From positions 60,710,705-60,774,704 of the forward strand of contig NC_068567.1 of assembly GCF_025698545.1 (NCBI RefSeq): 64,000 nt of DNA. The letters run 5' to 3'. This document shows, in pieces, positions 14,095 to 24,490 of this stretch. This stretch comes from Gossypium raimondii. Taxonomy: Eukaryota > Streptophyta > Magnoliopsida > Malvales > Malvaceae. The translations under genes and the position numbers were made by a program. A model generated the notes under the pieces. That model was given only the letters and a program-made list of their open reading frames with translations. It did no database searches and was not told the DNA's origin. The stretch's first letter is position 1; every line of letters starts with the position of its first letter.

Positions 14095-15642
14095 ATGCGT
14101 ACCCTTTTTTTATCATCTTCGTTTTTGTTGTTTTCAATCATTTTTCATCCATTTTCTGTTCACCATGTGGCTAGTGATCACGATCCAGTGATCAGGGGAA
14201 ACAGGGAAACGTTGGAAATAGCCAACGGCGGCGGTGGGAAAGTTCTTTCCCCTGAAACTTACAATGACAACTGTCCTCCCCCACCTCCTAAACCTGAATG
14301 TCCACTTCCACCCCCGCCTCCACCTCCTCCCCCTCCTGTACCAAAATGTACACTTCCCCCACCTCCACCTCCACCTCCGCCTCCGCCTCCGCCTCCGCCT
14401 CCGCCTCCTGTACCAAAATGTACATTTCCCCCACCTCCACCTCCTCCTCCGCCACCACCTCCACCTCCTCCTCCGCCTCCTTGTAAGTTCAAGACAAAAA
14501 GCGGCTGCTTCAGAAACCAGCGGCTAGCAAAAACCCACGACGTGATCCAAACATTCAAGAGCAAAATCCTAGTCGACGACAACAGCAAAAAATACACAGA
14601 GACATGGCGAGGCACCGAGATTTGCAACTACAAAGGCTTCACGTGCGATATCCGTCCCGACGTGAACGAAACAGCCGTTGCTTCCGTCGATTTCAACGGC
14701 GCTAAATTTGCGGGGCCGAACGGTTATCTTCCCCTTGATGGCTTCATCGACAAGTTAGACGACTTAGCTATTTTCCATGCCAATTCAAACAACTTCACCG
14801 GCACCATCCCATACGAGGTCTCCAAAATCAAATACTTATACGAGCTCGATTTAAGCAACAATCAGTTGTCCGGTGATTTCCCGATGAACGTCCTTAAAGC
14901 CACCAACTTAACCTTTTTGGACTTACGGTTCAACTCCATTAAAGGTCTGGTTCCACAACAAGTTTTCAACTTAGACCTTGATGTTCTCTTCATCAACAAC
15001 AATAATTTCGAACAAAGACTCCCCGAGAATCTCGGTGACACACCGGTTTTATACCTCACTTTTGCAAACAACAAGTTCACCGGTCCGATTCCGACAAGCA
15101 TCGGCAAAGCACCCAACTTGCTCGAAGTGCTTTTTCTTAACAACAAACTTACTGGGTGTTTACCATATGAGATCGGCAACTTGAGTCAAGCCACCGTGTT
15201 CGACGTCGGGTCGAATAAGTTAACTGGTCCCATACCATACTCGTTTGGGTGTTTAAAAAAGATTGAGCTTCTCAACTTGGCCTGCAATGAATTCTACGGC
15301 GAAGTACCGGAAATCGTTTGTCAACTCAAAAATCTACAAAATTTGTCATTGTCATACAACTATTTCACTCAGGTTGGCCCAGCTTGTAGAGACTTGATAA
15401 TGAAGAAGAAACTTGATGTGAAAAACAACTGCATTTTGGACTTGCCGTTTCAAAGATCAGAAGCCGAATGCACTGCATTTTTCTCGAGAAATTTGTATTG
15501 CGATAGGAAAGATTCGTTTAAATGGGTTCCTTGCATGAAAGGTGGGTATAATAAATACAAGCATTCAAGCCCAGAATCAACAACGAGTTCTTCTTCACCA
15601 TCTGTGAGAACTTACAGCACCCTTATCCCGCACCGCTTGTGA
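14095..15642 (+). CDS. Secreted leucine-rich repeat protein with Cys-punctuated polyproline region (At4g06744-like / LRR-extensin-like)
   Basis: Intronless, 515 residues. Residues 1 to about 26 form a signal peptide. Residues about 60-130 are almost pure proline, broken by KPEC, VPKCTL, VPKCTF and a closing Cys. A plant LRR N-cap follows with RGTEICNYKGFTC. About ten LRRs of the LxxLxLxxNxLxGxIP type follow (for example YLYELDLSNNQLSGDFP and LEVLFLNNKLTGCLP). A Cys-rich C-terminal cap carries CILDLPFQRSEAEC. There is no membrane segment after the signal peptide and no kinase, so it is probably an apoplastic wall protein. LRX proteins carry the extensin part C-terminal to the LRRs with Ser-Pro4 repeats. 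Here the prolines are N-terminal and lack SPPPP. Its homologue is at 27515. The exact role is unknown. Confidence 0.88.
   Translation: MRTLFLSSSFLLFSIIFHPFSVHHVASDHDPVIRGNRETLEIANGGGGKVLSPETYNDNCPPPPPKPECPLPPPPPPPPPPVPKCTLPPPPPPPPPPPPPPPPPPVPKCTFPPPPPPPPPPPPPPPPPPCKFKTKSGCFRNQRLAKTHDVIQTFKSKILVDDNSKKYTETWRGTEICNYKGFTCDIRPDVNETAVASVDFNGAKFAGPNGYLPLDGFIDKLDDLAIFHANSNNFTGTIPYEVSKIKYLYELDLSNNQLSGDFPMNVLKATNLTFLDLRFNSIKGLVPQQVFNLDLDVLFINNNNFEQRLPENLGDTPVLYLTFANNKFTGPIPTSIGKAPNLLEVLFLNNKLTGCLPYEIGNLSQATVFDVGSNKLTGPIPYSFGCLKKIELLNLACNEFYGEVPEIVCQLKNLQNLSLSYNYFTQVGPACRDLIMKKKLDVKNNCILDLPFQRSEAECTAFFSRNLYCDRKDSFKWVPCMKGGYNKYKHSSPESTTSSSSPSVRTYSTLIPHRL
14278..14485 (+). repeat. CCN trinucleotide repeat tract coding polyproline
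   Basis: An imperfect CCT/CCA/CCG tract inside the LRR gene, in three blocks of roughly 10, 18 and 18 prolines separated by near-identical TGTACCAAAATGTACA spacers. The repeated spacer suggests growth by unequal duplication. It is length-variable by nature. Confidence 0.85.
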
Positions 15643-16261
15643 CTTCCATGCTTTTAGATATTATATACAACATCAAGCAACAACATTGATTTCGGAATGT
15701 AATCTATAATCCTATGTTGTATTTCTCTTGCAGTATGCATTAATTAAAACTTACGGTGATTAAATTAACATAGTTTTATTTTACAGAAATATAAACTAAA
15801 CTGGGACTTTAATATGTCATTTTCTTATCCATCTTTTCCAACTAAAAATAAAGGAAAAGTGGTTTGAAATCATGGCATAAATTTTTTTCTTAGGGTCGAA
15901 GTATGTTACAGTGTATGAAACAGTAGACTAATTAATTAAAATTTCATAAAAAATCGTAAAACCGCTTTTCTGATTTAATATTTTTTTTTGAAATTAATAT
16001 ACTAATTAATTTCTGATTTAACTGATCCGATTCCGGTGACCGGACAGAGAGTAAATAAAGGGACGGACCCATCGCAAATGCCGACAGCAAGCAAGGTCCA
16101 CCATGGGCACAATTGGTTCCATGCCATTGCCAACTGCCAAGTACTTTGCTTGGTGCATGAGTCCAAGGCGAATCTTCTACTTTGGGCCCTAATTGTTGCA
16201 TATATTGAGGCCCGGCTTACTAGTTTTAAAAGGTTCGGTCCGATTCAAATAAAATATTAAA
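15643..16261. other. 3' flank of the first LRR gene
   Basis: AT-rich 3' UTR and spacer. A short patch of more balanced composition lies at 16030-16210. It has no recognisable protein or RNA. Confidence 0.5.
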
Positions 16262-17015
16262 AAATAGTTATTTTTGTTTACCTCAGACTATATTTTAGTC
16301 ATTTATATTATCTCGTTGTAATATTTTAGTCACTGCATCGTTAATGACATAACATTATAACAATAAGCTGACGTGTCACGTTAAATCATCATTTCAAATA
16401 AGATATTTAGGTTAATTTGTACAATCAATCCCCATATTTTTTTCGTTTTGAGTAATTTAATTTTTTTTCTTTTATGTTCTTTTAACTTTCTTTTTTTTTA
16501 ATTTTTCGTTCTCTTCTGCTTCTTCCTCTATTCTCCTCCTTCTCCATTTCTTTTAACATATTTTTTTTTATGTTTTCCATTTGTTAAAACCAGTCCCTGT
16601 ACTTTTATTTTTTTGAACAATTTAATTTTTTTCAAATGAGGCGAGCTTGCCTTGTGGAATAGTTTTAACAATTGGGAAACATATAAAAACTACGTTAAAA
16701 GAAATGAATAAGGGAGGAAAACAGAGGGAGAAGCAGAAAAGAATGAAAAAAAAAAGTTAAAAGAACATAAAAGGAAAAAAATTAAATTGCCCAAAATGAA
16801 AAAAAAAATATAGGGACCAATGGCAGAATTTAACATAAAATTTTCATTTGAAATGATGATTTAACTTACCACTAAACTGTGGCTAAAATGTTACAACACG
16901 AAAACGTGACTAAAACGTTATAACACGAAAACATGACTAAAACGTAAGATTTCAAACATAAGTGACTAAAATGTAACTTGAGGCAAGCAAAAGTAATTAT
17001 TTTGATAATTTACCC
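16262..17015. repeat. Long hairpin (inverted-repeat) element of about 750 bp, MULE-MITE-like
   Basis: The left arm (TAGTTATTTTTGTTTACCTC, then TTTAGTCATTTATATTATC) is the inverse of the right arm (AAGTGACTAAAATGTAACTT, then AAGCAAAAGTAATTATTTTG). The inner arms also pair: TTTTATGTTCTTTTAACTTT on the left with AAAGTTAAAAGAACATAAAA on the right. There is no ORF. The end sequences resemble the compact element at 47802-48150. Confidence 0.7.
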
Positions 17016-17094
17016 ATAATTAAAATATGTTACAAAATAAAAAAGAACATCAACATGTTATAAGTATAATAATATCGTAACATCTATGTCGAAA

Positions 17095-17660
17095 CCGTCT
17101 TTTTGAAAACAAAAAATTTAGTTATCAACTTTAAAAATAAAAATAAAAACTGGAGTCGCCACCGATCCTTTATTAAGGTGTGACCGGTCCACCTTAAAAA
17201 TTATTCTGGTCTGCGAATTTTGAAAACAGGTTCGGGAGTCAGTTACGCACGAGGAAGGGTTAGCACCCTCGTAACGCCCAAAATCGGTACCAAATTGATT
17301 ATTTGATGTCTTTTGTGTCGAAAGTTTAAAAAGATTTTAAAATAAGCTTGAATGATGAAATTCGCAAAAGGATATCCAATTGTTCAAGTCATATACATAA
17401 ATCGAGTCCCAATACGTTAGGGTACAATTCCTCATAATTCCCCAAACTTGAATATCACTTTTATTTTATACGAAAATATTCATTTCGAGAAAATAACATG
17501 CCACACCCAATACATTAGGGCACAACAAGTTAAGTTCCCAAAAATGATTTTTATGCATTTTGAATAAAAATATTCTCGGTCATTTAGGATTGACAAAGAA
17601 AACCAGAACCCAATACGTTAGGGCTCAATTCCCCTCGAAAATCCCAAATTTCCAAAAATT
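17095..17660. mobile_element. Gypsy-like LTR retrotransposon fragment
   Basis: It carries words I associate with Gypsy LTRs of cotton: GGAGTCGCCACCGATCC, TTATTAAGGTGTGACCGG and TTACGCACGAGGAAGGGTTA followed by GCACCCTCGTAACGCCC. Three spaced copies of a CCCAATACGTTAGGG-type motif follow (17408, 17507, 17609). Both ends are lost and no protein domains remain. The superfamily call rests on memory of similar repeats. Confidence 0.5.
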
Positions 17661-17739
17661 ATTTTATTTCTAATTCTATTTCCTTTTTCTTTATTATTTT
17701 CATTTCTCATTAAGTTTCCAAAACCCACCTATATTTACA

Positions 17740-18155
17740 AAAGATTAACTTAAGCTCATTTTTGGCTCGTTCATATTTTTTTAATTTTTTTAAAATTTTT
17801 TTATATTATTTCATTTTAATATTTAATAATTTTATACTTTTTTATTTATTGAAACTTTTATATGATCATCTTAACATTATTTTAATATTTACATTAGAGT
17901 AGCACTATATATTTAGTATAACTTTATTTTTTAATGTGTTCTAAATTATATAATATATAAAAATAACATAATATAAAATATTATAAACTTAAAACGGGTT
18001 GGGTCAAGCCAGGGGTCGGGTCTTGAATGTTCAAGCCAGAGCCCGACCCATATTTTAAACTGGCCTAATTTTGTTGCCTAAGCCTATTTTTTGAACCTAA
18101 TATTTTTACCAGACCTTCGAGTCTGAACGAATAACTTGACCTATAAACATATATA
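17740..18155. repeat. GGGCC-type dispersed repeat, copy 1
   Basis: It reads AAACGGGTTGGGTCAAGCC, TTGAATGTTCAAGCC, GAGCCCGACCCATATTTTAA and CTAATATTTTTACCAGACC. Related, diverged copies lie at 31262-31745, 34130-34450, 37400-37570, 46066-47197 and 62850-63182. Non-coding and A/T-rich in the middle. Confidence 0.55.
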
Positions 18156-18314
18156 AATCTGAGACTTTCAAAGACAAATGAGAGGTAACTATTTAAAAGT
18201 GAGCACAACATTTATGTAGTTGAATGCTTAGAAACATATTTGGTTGTGGCATGTGAACCTAATAAATTTGATGGATTTGAAAATCAAAACAAAAAGATGA
18301 GTTTCGGTTATTAG

Positions 18315-20670
18315 TATAACACCCCTAACCCATATCTATCGCCAGAATAGGGTTATAGAGCATTACCGGAGTTTACAAATCAATTTACAGACATTTCATT
18401 TCATCAAACATTCATATTTATAACCAATCAAAATCAAAACATTAATGAGCTAATGTTGGCCGATTTAACTTATTCATGCCATTATAACCAGAATCAAATC
18501 ATCCAAAATCACGGATAAAACCAATGGATAGTGTGATATATCTCCGACAAGCTTCTAATCCAATCGAGCTTCCGATAATCATTTCAATGCATCTAATAAT
18601 TATACATATTACCAATAATAATTCAATTCCAATAATAAAACACATATTTATATAATATTCATCACCAAATAACACTCACTTTAATTAAAATTATACAGAA
18701 TATAGTTCATACGAACTTACTAGGCTAAATTATGAAATACCAAAATTTAGGGACATTTTGGTAATTTTTATTTTCCTCAATTTCTACCCAATCTTGATCT
18801 AAAATAATATTTCACTCAATTTATTAATTTAAATAATAAAACAATTCATTTCATGCAATGTGGTCACTTTTTGACATTTTTACAAATTTACCCTTAAAAT
18901 TTTACTTTTATTCAATTTAGTCCCTGAACCTAAAACATGCAAATTAGCCTTTTTAATGAAAACTCATGCTAGTTGAATAATTATATCTTTTCATCATCCT
19001 CCTCTCCATTCCACATCCTTAATGTATATAACATGCTTATATATAACATTATTTATAATTTCACTATTTATTTATATGTTCATTCAAAGCTGTCTACTTG
19101 AGTCATAGTCAGTAAATTATTTACATCTTGAGATACAGAACTCCGAATTAAGATCCGCTAAATTTATATGAAACTAGACTCACATATCTTCTTACCATAA
19201 AATTTTCAGAATTTATGGTTTAGCCAATAACTGTAGTTTATTATTTAAATTCATCCCTATTCTGCTGTCTGACAGTTTCGACCCTTCTTCACTAAAAATT
19301 AATTATCTCCTAGCACGGGATTTGGATGATGTTACCATTTGTTGCTATTGGAAATAGACTCATTAAGGATTTAAAAATATAAATTTAAGCAGCTAATTTT
19401 TTTTCTCAAATTGTTGATGATTTTCCAAAGTCAGAACAGGGGAACCCGAATTCATTCTGACATTGTCTCACAAAATTTATTATATCTCATGGTTTACAAT
19501 TCCATTACTTACACTGTTTCTTATATGAGAAACTAGACTCAATAAGATTTAATTTCATATATTTTTCATCATCTAATTCTATCTCCACAATTTATGGTGA
19601 TTTTTCAAAGTTAACTTACTGCTGCTGTCCAAAACTGTTTTAGTGCAAGATGTTGATTACTAAGTTTATAACTCCATTATTCCCTTTCTCTATAATATTT
19701 CTCATCATTTTCACTTATTTCCCTTCACTAATACATTAAGAATATAAGACCTTATATAAGAAAACTCTAATATAACATCATTTCTATGCTTTTTCAATAA
19801 TATCAAACTTAAAAATATATTGAAATCTTGATGTTCTTAACTTGTCCTATTAGTTTCAACCTTTAACTTGATTTTCTCTCTCCTCCAGCTTCTCTTTCTT
19901 CAATCTAACTTGATATTCTAGCTCCCCATAGTCTCCTTGTTATCTTTCTCTCTTGATGAATATGGAAATTCTTTTGATTTCCAAGTGAAAATGGTGAATT
20001 TTTGGTGGAAGGACCAAATTGTAAAGAAAGCAAAACTCTCTTTCTTTCTCTCTTCTTCTCATGTTGGTGCATGGGAAAAAATGGTGGAATGGTGATATTT
20101 ATCTTCCTTTTCTTATATATATACTGAATAAAATAATAATAAAATAATATTTAAAATCAAATTAAAATATTAATAAACTAATATTTATTTATTTAATTAA
20201 TCTAAAATATCTCCAACATCATCATTGCCTTCTAGATTTCTCTCTCTTCTAATTGACCATTTTTCCCTTTATAATCTTTAAAAATTTCATCCTTGAGTCA
20301 TCACTTAATTTGGTAAAATTGTGATTTAGTCTCTCAATTCTTTACCTTTTCAATTTAGTCCTAATTCATCCATTTTCCTTAGTTTCTAGATTATTGTACC
20401 CTTAAAATATTTGCACCATTGGTCATTCAACTTTTCATATTTACACTTTACCCCCTCCAATTTTGAATATTTACTCTTAATCAACAAAACTTTTCTCACT
20501 TTTGCGATTTAATTCTTTCTTGAATTAATATATCATAATATACTTCCCAATGTTGCCATAACTCAAAATTTCCCTTTTTTCACTTTATTTCCTATTTTAC
20601 TATATCAATGATACCTACTTTCTTCTGTAGTAATTTTCGGGTATTACAATAGTAATTTTGGGATATTACA
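18315..20670 (-). mobile_element. Solo LTR of 2356 bp, minus orientation, 5-bp target duplication ATTAG
   Basis: The element starts TATAACACCCCTAACCCATA and ends GGGATATTACA. It is bracketed by ATTAG at 18310-18314 and ATTAG at 20671-20675. Read on the minus strand it begins TGTAATATCCC and ends with the GGGTTAGGGGTGTTATA type. Its left end matches the reverse complement of the right end of the element at 21512-24342 (for example GGGTTATAGAGCATTACCGG against GGGTTACGGAGTATTACCGA). There are no gag-pol domains and no second LTR within the window, so it reads as a solo LTR of a probable Gypsy element. The original terminal TG has mutated to TA at the left end. Confidence 0.72.
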
Positions 20671-21320
20671 ATTAGGGTTTCTAGCCATTGGCATATTTTA
20701 TTTATTATATATTAATATCTCTTGGATCAAGTGATAATAATTTCGTTATTTTTAAGTAATATTTTGGATTTAATTCTCTAAATGGAGAAAATAATATAAG
20801 GAGAACTTATATACTAATTAAAAATTTGACCTGTTTCGACCTCGAATTTAATCGATGCCCATTATAACTTTCGAATATCAAGAGTCTCGTACCAAAAAAA
20901 GAATAATAAAAAAAGACGCTAATTACATAAATCAAAATAAACTTTAAGTAATCATGTATTTAAGACCATATTTTTAGCTTCATCTTGGGATAATAAATCA
21001 AGTTTGTTGACATAACAACCCAAGAAATCATTGAGGGATATGCAAGGGCGAAGCCAGAAGGCTGGCAGGGGCCTCAGCCTTTCTCTTTCAAATGGAAATT
21101 TATACTTTTAGTTTTTTATAATTTATAAAATTTTAAATTAGTATATGATAAAATTACACTTTGGCCCCCCCAAAAATTTATAAAAATATGATATACTCCT
21201 TTAAAAAATATAAAGATGTAAGCTATTAAAATAGTAAAATTACATTTTTGCACTTAATTCCGACCCCTCAATTCTTTTTTTTTGTTTCACCCCTATGGAT
21301 ATGGCTATAATATGGTATAA
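20671..21320. other. Spacer between the two solo LTRs
   Basis: AT-rich, no gene. Around 21040-21300 it includes words (GCCTCAGCC, TTTGGCCCCCCC, TTTCACCCCTATG) typical of dispersed cotton repeats. I cannot place borders on them. Confidence 0.4.
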
Positions 21321-21511
21321 TAATGGGTAAAAGTAGCATGAAAGTCCCCATACTAGGAGTTAGGTTACATTTTGCCCCCTTTACTCAAAAAATGGGCAAA
21401 TTAGTCATTGTACATTAGATCAAAGAGCAAATCAAATTTTTTTCAAAAAAAATTATTCATTTATACTGTTAAAAATTAGTCCATGTATGTCAATGTTAGG
21501 TACATGTGGCA

Positions 21512-24342
21512 TGTAACAGCCCGTTTTCACTGAAATTGGAATAGTTGTTTCAGGACCACAAATCCGAGCCCGAAAGGAAAATTATTTTAATATCACGGCA
21601 TGGTCTGCATTATGGTAAGAAAGACGTATGAAAATTTTATTATGAAAATTTTACCAATTTCATATTTAATTTAATAGAAATGACCAAATTGTATAAAGTG
21701 CAAAAGTTGAATTCTAGTAGCTAGAGGGATCAAATAGCTATGGAATTCAAAATTTGAGGTCCTAATAAGGAAAATATACCATTAAGAGGAGTTAGTAGAT
21801 AATTATGATGATTCATCCATGGAAATTTAACAAAAGAAATGAACTAAATTGGAAAGTGAAAATAATAAAAGATGATAATTAATTAAAAGACAAAATATCA
21901 TGTTATTTCATCATTTCTCCCAAATTATTTTCATGGAAACCCTAACTAAGAGAAAAGAGTTCAAGCAAGCTTAATTGGCTCAATTAGGTAAGCATTCTTG
22001 TCATGTTTTTAGTAGTTTTTATATTTTCGAGATCGTAATAGCTTAATTTAACTATCTCGGAGAGTAATTTGTAAAGTTATAAAAGTATTAAATTTTTTCC
22101 ATGGATGAGTATGCTGAAATTTTGAAGTTTATGAGAGAAAATGAAACGTTGTTGATAGATAAACAACTTTTGTAAAGTGAATTTTGATGAAATTGTGATT
22201 TAGAGACTAAATTGAATAGGATGCAAAATTCATGGAAAAATTCTGATTTTTGTGAAATACATGGGCTGTAAATGTTATATGTAAAAATGGGTTAGACTTG
22301 GAATAAGGATTAAATTGCATGAATTTCATTTTCCGAACCTAGGGACGAAATCATCATTTATTAAAAATATGGGGACAAAATGGTATTTTTTCATAGGATG
22401 TGCATTAAATTGAATTGGGTATGAAACATATTAAATTAATGTTAAATTTTACTCATATAGAACCGGATAGATCTATTACGGAATTGGATCGAGAAAAACA
22501 AAAAGTAGCGGATTAGCAGATTTTTATACACGAGCAAGTGTCAAGGTAAGTTCGTGTAACTTAATTGTGTAATTACATGCTTGAATTGAATGATATGTAT
22601 GTGAATTGTATAATTGTTATGTATATGAAATGGATCACATGTCCGACAATGTGACAATGTCTGATAAATGTTAATTCCCGTTTGAATAAATGAAATTTCG
22701 ATGAATACTGGGTTCCCGAATTGGTTATGGTCTTGCATATGTTGCAGACATACCACAGCTCAAAAGAGCGTCCCGTTATAAGCCCTTTCAAGTTTCTCGT
22801 TATCTGATTTTTGCGAGCTTCCCGTTATAGCTCTTTGGAGCATCTCAATAGGTTGTGGTCCTACATATGTTATGGACACACCTTAGCTCTTATAAGCGTC
22901 CCGATAGACGGCTCTTCGTGAGCTTTCCGTTAATTGGCTCTTTTTGAGCTTCCCGATATGGCTCGCTTGAACTTCTCAAAATATGGTTATCCGGAGCTTC
23001 CCGATTAATGGCTCTTCAGAGCTACCCGTTGTAGGCTCGCATGAGCTTCCTAATTACGGCTCTCATGAGCTTCCCGTTATATGACCCAGATAAGTTTCCT
23101 GTAACATGACTCACATGAGCTTCCCGTTATATGGCTTGAGAGGTGCTTCCCGTTTATGTGCTAGAATGAGCATTCCCAAGTATGAATTAACGGATTACAG
23201 TTTGCACGCCTTGTGTGTACTACCAGTGTATCCACCGATATTTTCAATGATTCAACGGGTAAAATCCTGACATGAGAAAATATGAATTCAAAATGAATCA
23301 TTACCTGTATTTACATGATAGATATGAAACTTGATATTTGATGAGCTCATCCTTGTTCTTGGTACTCACATGAAATGCATGACTAACATGTTGATGAGAA
23401 TGTGTGTTTAGGTTATTGATTAAATTGATTTGGATATATTTTGTATACTCACTTGAAATGTAAAAGTATGGTAAGTTAATTTCCCGTTATACGAACTTAC
23501 TAAGCATAAAATGCTTACTCTGTTTATTTCCTCTGTTTTATAGTATTTGGAAGCTTGTGAAGGTTGAACGTGGTCGGAGCAACATTACACTATCCTTTAG
23601 CTTGTTTTGGTATAAATAGCAAACTTTATTTTGGAATAATGGCATGTATAGGTTAAATTGGCCAAATGATGGCTTATAAATATTTGGTTGTAACTAGAAT
23701 GGCTAGTGATGGTATGTTTTAAGGTATATATGTATGAGACCATATTAAGTTTGGTATGTGTATATGCTTGGATTGATATATTAGGTATAAACTTGCTTAA
23801 ATGAGTATTTGATTAATTTGGTAAGTGGACACTTGAATAAATGTGATAATATATCATGCACAAGACTTAATTTGGTTTGGTTTTAATGCCTTCAATTGGT
23901 TGGTGATTATATTTATGTGATGGTGTAGGTCAATGCCATGTTTGAGTGAAAAATAAGGCTTAGAAATGGCCTTATTATGTCCACACGGGCAGAGGCACGG
24001 GCATGTGTCTCAGCTGTGTGTGCCTTACATCAAATGCCCACATGGCCTAAGACATGGGCGTGTCTCTTGGCTATGTGAACCACACGGCCTGGCGACACGG
24101 GCGTGTGTCCCCTGCACCTAGGAAAAGTTTTGGAATTTTACGAAAAATTCTCTGAGTTCCATGATTAGTCCCGACTTGTTTCTAATGCATATTTTGGGCT
24201 TTAAGGGCCCATATAAGGGACAATGTGATTGATTATGATATGAATAGTAAATGTTAAAAAAAATTAACTATATTAGATCTGTAAACTTCGGTAATACTCC
24301 GTAACCCTGTTTCGGCAACTGATATGAGTTAGGGGTGTTACA
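21512..24342 (+). mobile_element. Solo LTR of 2831 bp, plus orientation, 5-bp target duplication TGGCA
   Basis: It begins TGTAACAGCCCG and ends AGTTAGGGGTGTTACA, so it has TG...CA ends with short terminal inversion (TGTAACA/TGTTACA). TGGCA lies immediately outside on both sides (21507-21511 and 24343-24347). Inside are a minisatellite (22790-23170) and a segment rich in CACACGGGCGTGTG-like words (23985-24110). I associate that segment with cotton Gypsy LTRs. No pol genes are present. It is a relative, inverted, of the LTR at 18315-20670. Confidence 0.78.
22755..23175. repeat. Minisatellite of GAGCTTCCCGTTATATGGCT-type units inside the LTR
   Basis: About a dozen diverged units of about 28-30 bp, each containing GAGCTTCCCG followed by TTATATGGCTC or a variant. 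Visible directly across 22755-23175. Confidence 0.8.
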
Positions 24343-24490
24343 TGGCACGCTACGCTAGTTTTTAACAGTAGAAATAGACGAAATTTTTAACTAATATAAG
24401 ATCAATTTTTAACTACTTTACCTATTTTCTGAATAAAAAAAGCAAAATATAATTTCACTTCTAGTACAAAAGCTCCCCTGATTCTTTCCC

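Larger units (their letters stand above)
21325..24490. repeat. Palindromic MITE interrupted by a solo LTR
   Basis: The left half (about 21325-21511) includes TTAGGTTACATTTTGCCCCC and ACTGTTAAAAATTAGTCC. It is the inverse of the right half (24343 to about 24490), whose reverse complement reads GTGAAATTATATTTTGC and ACTGTTAAAAACTAGCG. The solo LTR at 21512-24342 sits at the junction. Confidence 0.65.

Noticed and set aside
14234-14527. His/Leu/Arg-rich plus-strand ORF in another frame
   Set aside because: Frame-shifted reading of the same CCN tract; no independent support.
14259-14627. Glycine-rich ORF on the minus strand across the polyproline region
   Set aside because: It is the antisense shadow of the CCN proline codons; the plus strand encodes a well-recognised LRR protein.
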